A DNA stretch of 8,622 nucleotides, from positions 1-8,622 of the forward strand of contig JAZULV010000116.1 in assembly GCA_045603305.1 (NCBI GenBank), in the 5' to 3' direction. Shown piece after piece: positions 1 to 7,325 of the stretch; the first letter of the stretch is position 1, and each line of letters starts with the position of its first letter. Source of the DNA: JAFRXK01 sp045603305. Lineage in GTDB: Bacteria > Bacillota > Clostridia > Lachnospirales > Lachnospiraceae. A program made the position numbers and the translations under genes. The notes under the pieces are model-generated. The model did not search any database, was not told the DNA's origin, and worked only from the letters and a program-made list of their open reading frames with translations.

Positions 1-1879
1 GTATTGTTATACTTGTAAGACTATTACAATTGAGAAATGCATAACTTCCTATATTAATTATACTATCTGGAATTATTACATTAGTCAGGCTAGTACAACC
101 ATAAAAAGCATTATTACTTACTCTTTTCACTCCTTCATTTATTATAATCTCTTTTATTTCACTATCTTTATATTCATTCCACGGCTGATTATCCGAAAAA
201 TAATCATACATCTCTCCCTGCCCATAAATTACAAGTATACCATCACTGTACAACCTCCATCTAACATTCGTTCCACAAGTACCACTATCAATTATCGTTG
301 TTATAGGTTTTACTGCATTTTCAGTAACTGTTATTGTCATTGTATCAGAATTACCACCATCTTCTGATGTTGCTGTAACCGTAACAATACCCGCTTTTTT
401 AGCTGTTACAAATCCACCATTTTCAGGAACATAAAGAACAGATGGATCAGAGCATGTATAAGTCACATTGGTATTTGTTGCATTGGAAGGATATACTTCT
501 GCATACACTACAAATATACTATTACTACTGTTTATTTCTGCTGAATCAACCGTAAAGGATACAGATGTGACAGGTATAGTTTCACTTTCTGCTGAATAAT
601 CAGTAAATTTGTCAATATATATATCGCCATACTTTTCAACAAGTTCAATAACTGACTGTATCTTATTGTTCTGAGATTCGCATACCTCTTTTAATTCTTC
701 TGCAGTTTCTATATTTTCTTTATTAATTATCCAACTGCATAATTTTGTCAAAGTACCTCCATCTATCACACCTGATATCCAATCTTTTGCAAAGTCATTC
801 CCATACATTTGAAATTGCATATAAGCAGTAAAGCAAGCATTAAATTTCTTAGCATTATCAATATTGGTCCTATCGTTGATAAAATCCATTGCTGCGTTTT
901 TCATTCCCATTTGAAAATAACAATCGACAGTATATAACAAAGCCAACTTTACATCATTTGCTGCCCCATCAGTAGTATTGAACATAACATCCAATCCAGC
1001 AACCCCAAAATCAATTGCTTTTAATACCGGAGATAATTCACACATGACACCCCAGCTTTCATCTAATAAAACGCCCCATATATATGTAGCCGATTCCTTA
1101 AAGGCATATTCTATCGGTGTATCTTTTAAAGTATCTATAACTACATCCGCCGCCTTGATAAAGTCTTCATTAGGATCTGACATCTGTGCTGCAGCATCTC
1201 TGGCTTCTCTTAAAAGTTCAATTCTCTCTTCCTTTATGTCCTGTATTGCAATATATTCACAAATTGCTTCTGTAAGCTCCTTACTTGTATCAGCCCAAAA
1301 TAAAGCCTCATCAATAATTTCTGAAAGATTATCAATACTGGTTATATTGGCTTCATACCAATCTGCCATTTCACCAACGGACATAGTATCCATATACGTC
1401 TCAAATGCAACTCCACTAGCGTCTTCTGTATATTTTTCCAACGACTCTTTATATATCTTTGCACTATATGAAATAACTTTATCTTCAAATTCAAACTCGA
1501 TTGTATTATCACTTGCTGAATATTTAAGATAATCCATTATTATAGCTTCATAAATATAATTAGGATTCTTATGAAAATCTTTGTTCAATAAGATTGTCCA
1601 ATCCTCTGACAATTCAACCAGACTCTCATCTTCTAGCAAATATCCTCCCAATTCTTTATACATTGGCTCATTAAAACTATTAAAGAGTTCATACAAACCG
1701 TCGCCAGTATTATCAATACCAAATATTAATGAATCAGCAAGCCACTTATCATAATCTGGAATATCTACAGACTTTGCCTTTGTTTTACTACCAGTCATAT
1801 TGCCTAATACAAGCAACACTGTCATGCAAATTATTGTTAATCCTCTTATTATTTTCTTCCGTTTCATTAACCCTTTCAT
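1..1879 (-). CDS. Secreted surface protein with Ig-like domain and BspA-type leucine-rich repeats (3' end outside window)
   Basis: The reading frame is open for 626 codons from ATG at 1879 to the left window edge, so the C-terminus is missing. The start is supported by AGGAGG at 1888-1893, 8 nt upstream; a second Met at residue 5 (1867) is less well placed. Residues 1-36 form a signal peptide: a Lys/Arg-rich start, a hydrophobic core at about 14-26, then a Lys/Ala-containing stretch where cleavage is plausible. Residues about 37-430 are acidic, rich in Glu, Asp, Tyr and Trp, and look mainly helical; I recognise no family. Residues about 433-520 form a bacterial Ig-like (Big_2-type) beta domain, with the typical 'VTSVSFTVDS' opening, 'VYPSNATNTNVTYTCSD' and the closing 'AGIVTVTATSEDGG'. 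Residues about 530-550 (GTCG..VRWRLYSDG.L.I.G.G.M) are the leader commonly seen before BspA-type LRRs. From about 573 come roughly 23-residue repeats (NAFYGCTSLTNVIIPDSI..I.SYAFLNC.SLTSI). Such proteins are usually surface-exposed and adhesive; the ligand here is unknown. A cell-wall anchor, if present, lies beyond the edge. Confidence 0.88.
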   Translation of the reverse strand, partial: MKGLMKRKKIIRGLTIICMTVLLVLGNMTGSKTKAKSVDIPDYDKWLADSLIFGIDNTGDGLYELFNSFNEPMYKELGGYLLEDESLVELSEDWTILLNKDFHKNPNYIYEAIIMDYLKYSASDNTIEFEFEDKVISYSAKIYKESLEKYTEDASGVAFETYMDTMSVGEMADWYEANITSIDNLSEIIDEALFWADTSKELTEAICEYIAIQDIKEERIELLREARDAAAQMSDPNEDFIKAADVVIDTLKDTPIEYAFKESATYIWGVLLDESWGVMCELSPVLKAIDFGVAGLDVMFNTTDGAANDVKLALLYTVDCYFQMGMKNAAMDFINDRTNIDNAKKFNACFTAYMQFQMYGNDFAKDWISGVIDGGTLTKLCSWIINKENIETAEELKEVCESQNNKIQSVIELVEKYGDIYIDKFTDYSAESETIPVTSVSFTVDSAEINSSNSIFVVYAEVYPSNATNTNVTYTCSDPSVLYVPENGGFVTAKKAGIVTVTATSEDGGNSDTMTITVTENAVKPITTIIDSGTCGTNVRWRLYSDGILVIYGQGEMYDYFSDNQPWNEYKDSEIKEIIINEGVKRVSNNAFYGCTSLTNVIIPDSIINIGSYAFLNCNSLTSITI

Positions 1880-1887
1880 CTTTATCT

Positions 1888-1893
1888 CCTCCT
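1888..1893 (-). promoter_or_regulatory. Ribosome binding site of the LRR surface protein
   Basis: On the minus strand this reads AGGAGG, a perfect anti-Shine-Dalgarno match, with an 8-nt spacer to the ATG at 1879. It decides the start in favour of 1879 over the in-frame Met at 1867. Confidence 0.85.
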
Positions 1894-2060
1894 ATTTTGC
1901 CTTCTCATTCTCCCATGACCTTTAAAATTCATCTATCAATGCCATTAACAACATCAATACACTCACTACACCAATATTACATATCCTTCTACAGTACAAA
2001 TATCAATACCACAATCAATATCTCCACACACCAACTAATGCAGGTAATATCTTAGTTATT
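1894..2060 (-). other. C-poor leader region with four ATTGAT motifs
   Basis: This non-coding stretch lies between the small HTH gene and the surface protein gene. On the minus (transcribed-sense) strand it is very rich in G, T and A and contains only about eight C residues. ATTGAT occurs four times, at 1935-1940, 1953-1958, 2002-2007 and 2014-2019. No convincing -35/-10 pair and no hairpin plus T-tract terminator was found. It presumably holds the promoter and 5' UTR of the surface protein gene, but this is inference. Confidence 0.4.
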
Positions 2061-2195
2061 CTATCTTGTAGGCTTTGTTCCGGTTCTCATTTTTGAAATA
2101 TCGGTACGATCAATTCCTGAAATCTTAGCAAGCTCTGTGCCCTTCAATCCACTTTTCTGTATGTGTTTATCTAACATTTGCGAAAAATCAGACAT
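2061..2195 (-). CDS. 44-residue truncated XRE-type helix-turn-helix protein
   Basis: A small gene of 44 codons ending in TAG. The N-terminal part matches the first helices of a Cro/C1 (XRE) DNA-binding domain: 'DKHIQKSGLKGTELAKISGIDRTDISKMRTG' (written here as DKHIQKSG, LKGTELAKISGI, DRTDISKMRTG) gives helix 1, helix 2 and the recognition helix 3. Complete domains run about 55-65 residues with two further helices; here the protein stops right after 'TKPTR', so the fold is incomplete. A longer in-frame start exists at 2294, but 2195 is preferred: it has GAGGGGG 9 nt upstream, and a good promoter (2232-2260) lies inside the longer version. In the +1 frame just after the end, a short stretch (DRITKILPALVGV) faintly resembles the missing helices, so a frameshift remnant is possible. 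It could be a decayed regulator or a genuine microprotein; function is unknown. Confidence 0.55.
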   Translation of the reverse strand: MSDFSQMLDKHIQKSGLKGTELAKISGIDRTDISKMRTGTKPTR

Positions 2196-2204
2196 ATGTT
2201 CATT

Positions 2205-2211
2205 CCCCCTC
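2205..2211 (-). promoter_or_regulatory. Ribosome binding site of the small HTH gene
   Basis: The minus strand reads GAGGGGG, 9 nt before the ATG at 2195. No comparable site precedes the alternative ATG at 2294, so this site selects the shorter protein. Confidence 0.6.
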
Positions 2212-2231
2212 GTAGTTTTATCTTCCCTTTT

Positions 2232-2260
2232 ATTGTAACCGATATTTCCTCCTTTTTCAA
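2232..2260 (-). promoter_or_regulatory. Sigma-A promoter of the small HTH gene
   Basis: On the minus strand: -35 TTGAAA (2255-2260), a 17-nt spacer, and -10 TACAAT (2232-2237). Each hexamer differs from consensus at one position. The predicted transcript starts near 2225, giving a leader of about 30 nt before the ATG at 2195 that contains the GAGGGGG ribosome binding site. This may also drive the downstream surface protein gene by read-through, since no terminator is visible between them. Confidence 0.65.
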
Positions 2261-2345
2261 TCTGTGACTTAGGTATTCCAATAAATTCACGCATTTTGTC
2301 ACACTTTACTCGAATTACAATACATTACTCTATATGATTTCATAA

Positions 2346-4202
2346 TCATACTTTACTACTCTCCCCCACCTCATCCAAAAACCTGCTCCTGTCCATCTGC
2401 CTGTTATACCTCTCATTCACGCTCATAATATACAGCCTGTCCTTCGCCCTCGTCATTCCCACATAAAAGAGTCTTCGTTCTTCCTCAATATCCGCATCAA
2501 TCATTGCCTTTTTGTAAGGTATTATGCCCTCGTTTACATCCGGTATGAACACTGCCCTGTACTCCAGCCCCTTTGCTGCGTGCATTGTAGAGATAGTCAC
2601 GCCATGCTGTTTCTCGCCTCTTTTTGAAGCCTGCTCCTTTAACTTCTCACCATACTCATTTATCTTGTCAAGCCACTGGTTATAGACTGCACAGCCTCCG
2701 GCAGACTCATGGATTTCGTCCAGTATGTCTATTAACTCCTTGTCGCTTACATTCATTCTCTTAGCGTACTCCACAAGAAATTCTTCGTAACCCACACTCT
2801 TTCTTATGTACTGAATCGCCGCATAAGGTGTAATTCTTCGCATTACCAAAAGGTCATATTCCAGCTTTTCAATTCGCTCAACCATCCATTCCTTATCAGC
2901 CAGAATATCCTTAAGCTTTTCAAAAGAAACTGCTTCCTCTGTAAAACACTGTCTTGATACATAACGGTTTGGATGGTTGATAATTCTAAGTATATCACTT
3001 CTCTTTCCCACACCCATGGCAAGCTTCATGTAGGATATAATATCCTGGGCAATCCAGTGCTCAAATATATTGTTAATTCGGTCTTTCAGCACAAAAGGAA
3101 TACCATTATCAATAAGACTCTTGATAAGCATTGATGAACCATTGTTAGTCCGGTAAAGTACCGCTATATCATCTTCGCTGTAGCCTTCATCGGTCAGCCT
3201 GTTTATGAATTTTACAATTGCATCATTCTGCCTGTGTACATTCTCAAATTCCTGACAGTATATAGGCGTACCTTCCCCACGGTATGCCTTAAGTGTCTTA
3301 TCAAATCTCTTCTCATTGTTCTTAATCAGTTTAGATGACAGGCTAACGATATTCTCAGTGGAGCGGTAGTTTACATTTAGCAGATACTTCTTTGCTCCCG
3401 GAAAGTCTCTTTCAAAGCCAAGCATAATCTCCGGCTTCGCACCCCTGAACCGGTAAATTGACTGGTCGTCGTCGCCAACCGCAAATAGGCCTTGCCCTTT
3501 AGGAGATAATAACTTCAACACCCTGTACTGCAGCACATTGATATCCTGATACTCGTCCACCAGAATATATTTGTACCTCTCCTGCCAAAGCTTAAGTATA
3601 TCCTTTCTTGCAGACAAAAGCTCATAGCAAAGTATAAGCATATCATCAAAATCTATTTTATTCTCCTTGCGCATCAGACGCTCATACTCATTGTAAATAT
3701 CCCTGAAGGTATTTTCCGGGCAGTTTGTAGAATAATAGTTGTTAATATCAATCATATTGCCCTTTACAAGGCTGATTTCACTGATTATTCCCGGTAGTAT
3801 CTCTTTGTCGTCACCGAATTCTGCATCGACACCTTTGATAATTCCTCTAATCAGTTCTATTTTCTCCTGCTCTGAAATAATATGCTCCGGATTATAGTTG
3901 TAGGCAAACTTTAATATCCTGAAAAAAATAGAGTGAAATGTGCCAAAGGTTACTGCACTGCCTCTGCTCACAGTCATACTAAGGAATCGTTCCTTCATCT
4001 CTAAAGCTGCCGCCCTAGTAAAAGTCACCACCATAATAGACTCCGGCTTTACTTTGCACTCTTCTATTAAATATTTAATTCGCCAGGTAATGACCGTAGT
4101 CTTACCTGAACCCGGTCCGGCAAGCACAAGTGCCGGAATAACACCATGAGACACAGCTTCATACTGTGCCTCATTCAATAAACTCTTCATATTCTCAATC
4201 AT
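2346..4202 (-). CDS. UvrD/PcrA-like superfamily 1 DNA helicase
   Basis: A 618-residue ATP-dependent helicase of the UvrD/Rep/PcrA group (SF1A), which translocate 3'-5' on single-stranded DNA and act in repair, replication restart and displacement of bound proteins. All core motifs are visible: N-terminal Gln motif (LNEAQYEAV, 9-17), Walker A AGPGSGKT (28-35), motif Ia VTFTRAAALEMKER (59-72), motif Ib TFGTFHSIF (about 85-93), motif II DEYQD (216-220), motif III VGDDDQSIYRFRGA (242-255), motif IV VNYRS (277-281), motif V ISTMHAAKGLEYRAVFI (537-553) and motif VI RLFYVGMTRAKDRL (577-590). It is shorter than typical PcrA (about 720-740 residues), with a reduced 2B region and almost no C-terminal tail, so the tail that contacts RNA polymerase in PcrA is absent. 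It may be a family paralogue rather than the organism's PcrA, hence no symbol. The ATG lies 2 nt after the permease stop codon with no Shine-Dalgarno motif, suggesting translational coupling; Met5 at 4190 is an alternative start. Confidence 0.93.
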   Translation of the reverse strand: MIENMKSLLNEAQYEAVSHGVIPALVLAGPGSGKTTVITWRIKYLIEECKVKPESIMVVTFTRAAALEMKERFLSMTVSRGSAVTFGTFHSIFFRILKFAYNYNPEHIISEQEKIELIRGIIKGVDAEFGDDKEILPGIISEISLVKGNMIDINNYYSTNCPENTFRDIYNEYERLMRKENKIDFDDMLILCYELLSARKDILKLWQERYKYILVDEYQDINVLQYRVLKLLSPKGQGLFAVGDDDQSIYRFRGAKPEIMLGFERDFPGAKKYLLNVNYRSTENIVSLSSKLIKNNEKRFDKTLKAYRGEGTPIYCQEFENVHRQNDAIVKFINRLTDEGYSEDDIAVLYRTNNGSSMLIKSLIDNGIPFVLKDRINNIFEHWIAQDIISYMKLAMGVGKRSDILRIINHPNRYVSRQCFTEEAVSFEKLKDILADKEWMVERIEKLEYDLLVMRRITPYAAIQYIRKSVGYEEFLVEYAKRMNVSDKELIDILDEIHESAGGCAVYNQWLDKINEYGEKLKEQASKRGEKQHGVTISTMHAAKGLEYRAVFIPDVNEGIIPYKKAMIDADIEEERRLFYVGMTRAKDRLYIMSVNERYNRQMDRSRFLDEVGESSKV

Positions 4203-4204
4203 AA

Positions 4205-5050
4205 TTATACTGTGTCCATAAAAGTCTTTTCGATTTTACTAAACACCAAAACTCCTATAAATAGAATCAATAAAGATGTAATAACACTTATAATAAGATA
4301 TTCTAACGGGAATGTCCCACATCCTAAAAACGCATACCTGAAGCACTCTATAACCGGCGCCATAGGATTAAGCAGTATCAATCCTTTAAACCTATCCGGT
4401 ACTTGGGACACCGGATACACAACCGGAGTAATATACATCCAAAGCTGCACTCCAAAGTTAATAAGCACCGCCAAATCCCTGTACTTCGTAGTCAGTGAAG
4501 AAATAATAATTCCAAACCCCAAAGCCAGCACTGCAGTCTCAAGCACAAGAAATGGTGTCAGCAAAATATGTATTCCCGGGTTTATATTCGCACCGCCTAT
4601 AATATATCCGACAATCAATATAATAAACAAGCACATCTGTATCGCGAAATTAATAAGTCCTGAAGCCGTCACCGATATAGGCATAATAAGTCTTGGAAAA
4701 TACACCTTGCCGAAAAGTCTGGTATTCCCGGTAAATGTGGTCGCAGTCTTTGTAAGGCAGGTAGAAAAATATGTCCACAGCACATTACCCGACATATAAA
4801 ATATGAACTGTGGAATACCGTCTGTGGATATTCCGGCAATCATACCAAATACAACAGTAAATATGAATGTACTTAAAATCGGACTAATAATTATCCACAG
4901 CGGCCCTAATATAGTCTGCTTATAAAAAGTAGTAAAGTCTCTCTTTACAAATAAGCCCACCAAGTCTCTGTACTGCCATATTTCTTTAAGTTTTATATCG
5001 AACCATCCTGTCTTAGGCTTTATGACAAGATCCCATTCATTATTATCCAT
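4205..5050 (-). CDS. ABC-2 type polysaccharide/teichoic acid export permease (Wzm/TagG-like)
   Basis: A 281-residue integral membrane protein of the ABC-2 family that forms the channel for exporting lipid-linked O-antigen, capsule or wall teichoic acid polymers. Visible signatures are the cytoplasmic amphipathic entry 'LKEIWQYRDLVGLFVKRDF..FYKQTILGPLW' (about 21-52, split here by the variable positions), then membrane segments at about 52-74, 83-100, 121-151, 162-186, 194-214 and 250-271, plus the family-typical 'TTKYRDLAVLI' (187-197) and 'LNPMAPVIECFRYAFLG' (227-243). These proteins need an ATPase subunit (Wzt/TagH), normally encoded next door; none is in this window, and the gene downstream is a helicase. 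GGAG at 5056-5059 lies 5 nt before the ATG. The 63-nt gap to gltX shows no promoter or terminator, so co-transcription with gltX is likely. The substrate cannot be told from the sequence. Confidence 0.9.
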   Translation of the reverse strand: MDNNEWDLVIKPKTGWFDIKLKEIWQYRDLVGLFVKRDFTTFYKQTILGPLWIIISPILSTFIFTVVFGMIAGISTDGIPQFIFYMSGNVLWTYFSTCLTKTATTFTGNTRLFGKVYFPRLIMPISVTASGLINFAIQMCLFIILIVGYIIGGANINPGIHILLTPFLVLETAVLALGFGIIISSLTTKYRDLAVLINFGVQLWMYITPVVYPVSQVPDRFKGLILLNPMAPVIECFRYAFLGCGTFPLEYLIISVITSLLILFIGVLVFSKIEKTFMDTV

Positions 5051-5113
5051 CTAATCTCCACGTTTCTTTCGCTCAAAATATTGAACCACTGTTACCGAGC
5101 TCTGTTTTTCACA

Positions 5114-6583
5114 CTACTTCGCAACGGCTGCCTCAAGCATCTCAATACCCTTCTTAATTCTTGCTATGGATTCTTCCTTTCCAAGAACCTCCATAATCTC
5201 AGTTGCACCTGCCGGTGTCATCTGCTTACCTGATACTGCTGTTCTTACAGGCCACATAGCATAACCATTCTTACAGCCCTTCTCAGCCACATAATCAGTA
5301 AGAAGCTGATAAATAGCATCATTGGTGTAGTCATCATGAGCCTCAAATCTAGGTAGTAACTCCTTAAGCACCTCTAATGATGACTCCTCATTGGTCTTCA
5401 TCTTCTTGTGAGTATACATAGCAGTATCATACTCAGGAAGCTCATTGAAGAAGTCAACATGATCCTTGATGTCAGGGAATACTTCTATTCTGGTCTTAAC
5501 CATCTCGGCAATCTTCTTCAAATCTAAGTCCTTTGTAATATACTCCTTAAGATATGGCTCTGCCATCTCATAAAACTTGTCAAAGTCCATAGCCTTGATA
5601 TATTCACTGTTCATCCACTTAAGCTTACCTATATCAAATACTGCAGGAGACTTGCTCATGTGGTGGTAATCAAATGCCTTAACAAGTTCTTCTAAAGAGA
5701 AAATCTCTGTATTATCCTCAGGAGACCAGCCAAGAAGTGCTACATAGTTAACAATAGCCTCTGATATGAAGCCCTGCTCAAGTAAATCCTCGTAAGAAGA
5801 ATGTCCGCTTCTCTTGCTTAACTTCTTATGGTTCTCATCAGTGATAAGAGGACAGTGTACATAGGTAGGCTCCTCCCATCCAAAGGCCTGATAAAGTCTT
5901 GTGTATCTAGGTGAAGATGAAAGATACTCATTACCTCTTACTACATGAGTAATCTTCATCAAATGGTCATCAACAACATTCGCAAAGTTATATGTCGGAT
6001 ATCCATCAGACTTAATAAGAATCATATCACTGAGCTCTGAATTATCTACGGTAATATCTCCGTAAATATCATCATGGAATGTAGTAGTACCCTCTGTAGG
6101 ATTGTTCTGTCTGATTACAAATGGCTTACCTGCTGCAAGATTCGCCTCTATTTCTTCCTTTGAAAGCTTGAGACAGTGCTTGTCATACATAAGAATTTCC
6201 TTGCCGTCAGTACCTACAGAAGTATGCATACTCTCAAGGCGCTCCTTATCACAGAAGCAGTAGTATGCCTCACCCTTCTCGATAAGCTGCTTCGCATACT
6301 CCATATATAATCCTGCCTTGCAGCGGTCACTCTGTACATATGGGCCTACTCCGCCATCCTTGTCCGGACCTTCATCATGTATAAGACCGGTCTTCTCTAA
6401 GGTTCTGTAAATAATACCAAGAGCCTCATCTACAAATCTCTCCTGGTCTGTATCTTCAATTCTAAGAAGAAAATCTCCACCCTCATGCTTTGATATAAGG
6501 TAAGCATAAAGGGCTGTACGTAAATTACCTACGTGCATTCTTCCTGTTGGGCTTGGTGCAAATCTTGTTCTAACTTTACTCAT
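5114..6583 (-). CDS. gltX: Glutamyl-tRNA synthetase (class I)
   Basis: A 489-residue cytoplasmic enzyme that charges tRNA with glutamate using ATP; length is normal for bacterial GluRS. The N-terminal Rossmann fold opens with RFAPSPTGRMHVGNLRTAL (7-25, quoted within limits): HVGN at 17-20 is the class I HIGH-type signature. RIEDTD (41-46) is the conserved glutamate/ATP pocket segment, and KKLSKR (253-258) is the KMSKS-type loop. Family hallmarks 'GYPTYNFANVVDD' (194-206) and 'THVVRGNEYL' (212-221) are intact. C109 and C111 followed by C137 resemble the zinc-binding region of E. coli GluRS, but the final histidine is not clearly conserved. Residues from about 330 form the helical anticodon-binding half. 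Many Firmicutes lack GlnRS and use GluRS for tRNA-Gln as well; that cannot be judged here. GAGGAG at 6593-6598 lies 9 nt before the ATG, and a strong promoter sits at 6625-6653. Confidence 0.97.
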   Translation of the reverse strand: MSKVRTRFAPSPTGRMHVGNLRTALYAYLISKHEGGDFLLRIEDTDQERFVDEALGIIYRTLEKTGLIHDEGPDKDGGVGPYVQSDRCKAGLYMEYAKQLIEKGEAYYCFCDKERLESMHTSVGTDGKEILMYDKHCLKLSKEEIEANLAAGKPFVIRQNNPTEGTTTFHDDIYGDITVDNSELSDMILIKSDGYPTYNFANVVDDHLMKITHVVRGNEYLSSSPRYTRLYQAFGWEEPTYVHCPLITDENHKKLSKRSGHSSYEDLLEQGFISEAIVNYVALLGWSPEDNTEIFSLEELVKAFDYHHMSKSPAVFDIGKLKWMNSEYIKAMDFDKFYEMAEPYLKEYITKDLDLKKIAEMVKTRIEVFPDIKDHVDFFNELPEYDTAMYTHKKMKTNEESSLEVLKELLPRFEAHDDYTNDAIYQLLTDYVAEKGCKNGYAMWPVRTAVSGKQMTPAGATEIMEVLGKEESIARIKKGIEMLEAAVAK

Positions 6584-6592
6584 GTTCTAACA

Positions 6593-6598
6593 CTCCTC
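6593..6598 (-). promoter_or_regulatory. Ribosome binding site of gltX
   Basis: The minus strand reads GAGGAG with a 9-nt spacer to the ATG at 6583, confirming the gltX start. Confidence 0.8.
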
Positions 6599-6624
6599 AA
6601 TATATTGTGCTTTCGCCAAACCTT

Positions 6625-6653
6625 ATTATAGCTCAATCCCTAAGAACTGACAA
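6625..6653 (-). promoter_or_regulatory. Sigma-A promoter of gltX
   Basis: On the minus strand: -35 TTGTCA (6648-6653), a 17-nt spacer and a perfect -10 TATAAT (6625-6630). Predicted transcription starts near 6618, leaving a leader of only about 35 nt. That is too short for a T-box or other tRNA-sensing leader, so gltX is probably expressed constitutively. The promoter separates gltX from the recA-recX unit. Confidence 0.8.
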
Positions 6654-6709
6654 CCTTCTTTTTACAAAGAATTAACCTCTACATGGCGCTTTCTATTCAT
6701 TCAAAATTC

Positions 6710-7324
6710 TTAATCATCGTATAGCTGTTCTTTTACCACCCGACGAATATCTTCATAAGCAAATCCTTTTCTCATAAGATATCCATATATCTTTCGTTTT
6801 TCCTCTTCCGTAGCCGTCTCTGCCGAAAATCTCTTTTTATCTAATAACCGTTGAATAGCCATACTCTCATCCTGACCGTCGTAATACGCTTCTAGAACTT
6901 CACTAACAATTTCTTTTGAGATTCCCTTTTGTAACAGAGCCATCTTTATCTCCAATTTGCTTTTTGACCCCTGTCTGCTTTCCACGAATCGTCTTGCATA
7001 CCCGTTGTCCCCAATGTACCCAAAACTTTTCACATATTGCATGGCAATCTCTATGATATCCTCCGGATACAAATCTCTTTTTAGTTTGGTATAAAGTTCT
7101 GCTTCCGTGCGGTCCATACGCTCCAACAGATGCATTGCTCTTAATTTGGCACGTTTCTCCAATATTTCTTTTTTAATTTCTTTTATCGTCTCCTCTGACA
7201 ACTGTGCCTCTTCTTGTATCTTATAGCGAGACAGTTCGCCTTTGTACAATACAAATGCGAACTGTTCTTCTAAGAATACTTTATACTTTGCTTTTGTCAC
7301 AGGCTCAATCTTAGTGACATACAT
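6710..7324 (-). CDS. recX: Regulatory protein RecX
   Basis: A 204-residue member of the RecX family, small all-helical proteins that bind the RecA filament and modulate its assembly and activity. Residues 1-55 form the N-terminal extension typical of Firmicutes RecX. The core is three repeats of a three-helix unit; the diagnostic stretch 'LRAMHLLERMDRTEAEL' (61-77) is followed by 'KSFGYIGDNGYARRFVESR' (99-117) and 'KMALLQKGISKEIVSEVL' (127-144), and a last unit (about 175-203) contains 'YLMRKGFAYEDIRRVV'. It starts 1 nt after the recA stop codon, and its Shine-Dalgarno GGAG lies inside the end of recA, so it is co-transcribed with recA and shares its SOS control. The acidic end is close to the gltX promoter, with no strong terminator between. 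Confidence 0.93.
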   Translation of the reverse strand: MYVTKIEPVTKAKYKVFLEEQFAFVLYKGELSRYKIQEEAQLSEETIKEIKKEILEKRAKLRAMHLLERMDRTEAELYTKLKRDLYPEDIIEIAMQYVKSFGYIGDNGYARRFVESRQGSKSKLEIKMALLQKGISKEIVSEVLEAYYDGQDESMAIQRLLDKKRFSAETATEEEKRKIYGYLMRKGFAYEDIRRVVKEQLYDD

Positions 7325-7325
7325 T

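Noticed and set aside
1826..1830. Possible lipoprotein cysteine (residue 18) in the surface protein signal peptide
   Set aside because: The Cys sits in the middle of the hydrophobic core and is preceded by Ile-Ile, not by the small residue a lipobox needs.
978..2055. Plus-strand open frames at 978-1532 and 1729-2055
   Set aside because: They lie opposite the minus-strand surface protein gene and its leader, have low-complexity Ser/Leu/Ile-rich translations, and lack plausible ribosome binding sites or family features.
2196..2294. Longer N-terminus for the HTH gene starting at 2294
   Set aside because: The extra 33 residues do not resemble a domain, no ribosome binding site precedes 2294, and a strong promoter lies inside this stretch.
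2333..2350. Hairpin TATGATT-ATGA-AATCATA at the end of the helicase gene as a terminator
   Set aside because: The stem is entirely weak AT-rich pairing and no T-tract follows, so terminator function is not supported.
4212..4799. Plus-strand open frame opposite the permease
   Set aside because: It is a shadow of the membrane protein gene; the minus-strand frame has clear family motifs and this one has none.
6524..6535. HVGN instead of HIGH in gltX as a damaged active site
   Set aside because: Bacterial glutamyl-tRNA synthetases commonly carry HVGx at this site, so this is normal variation.
6584..6709. T-box or riboswitch leader before gltX
   Set aside because: The promoter lies only about 35-40 nt before the start codon, leaving no room for such a structure.
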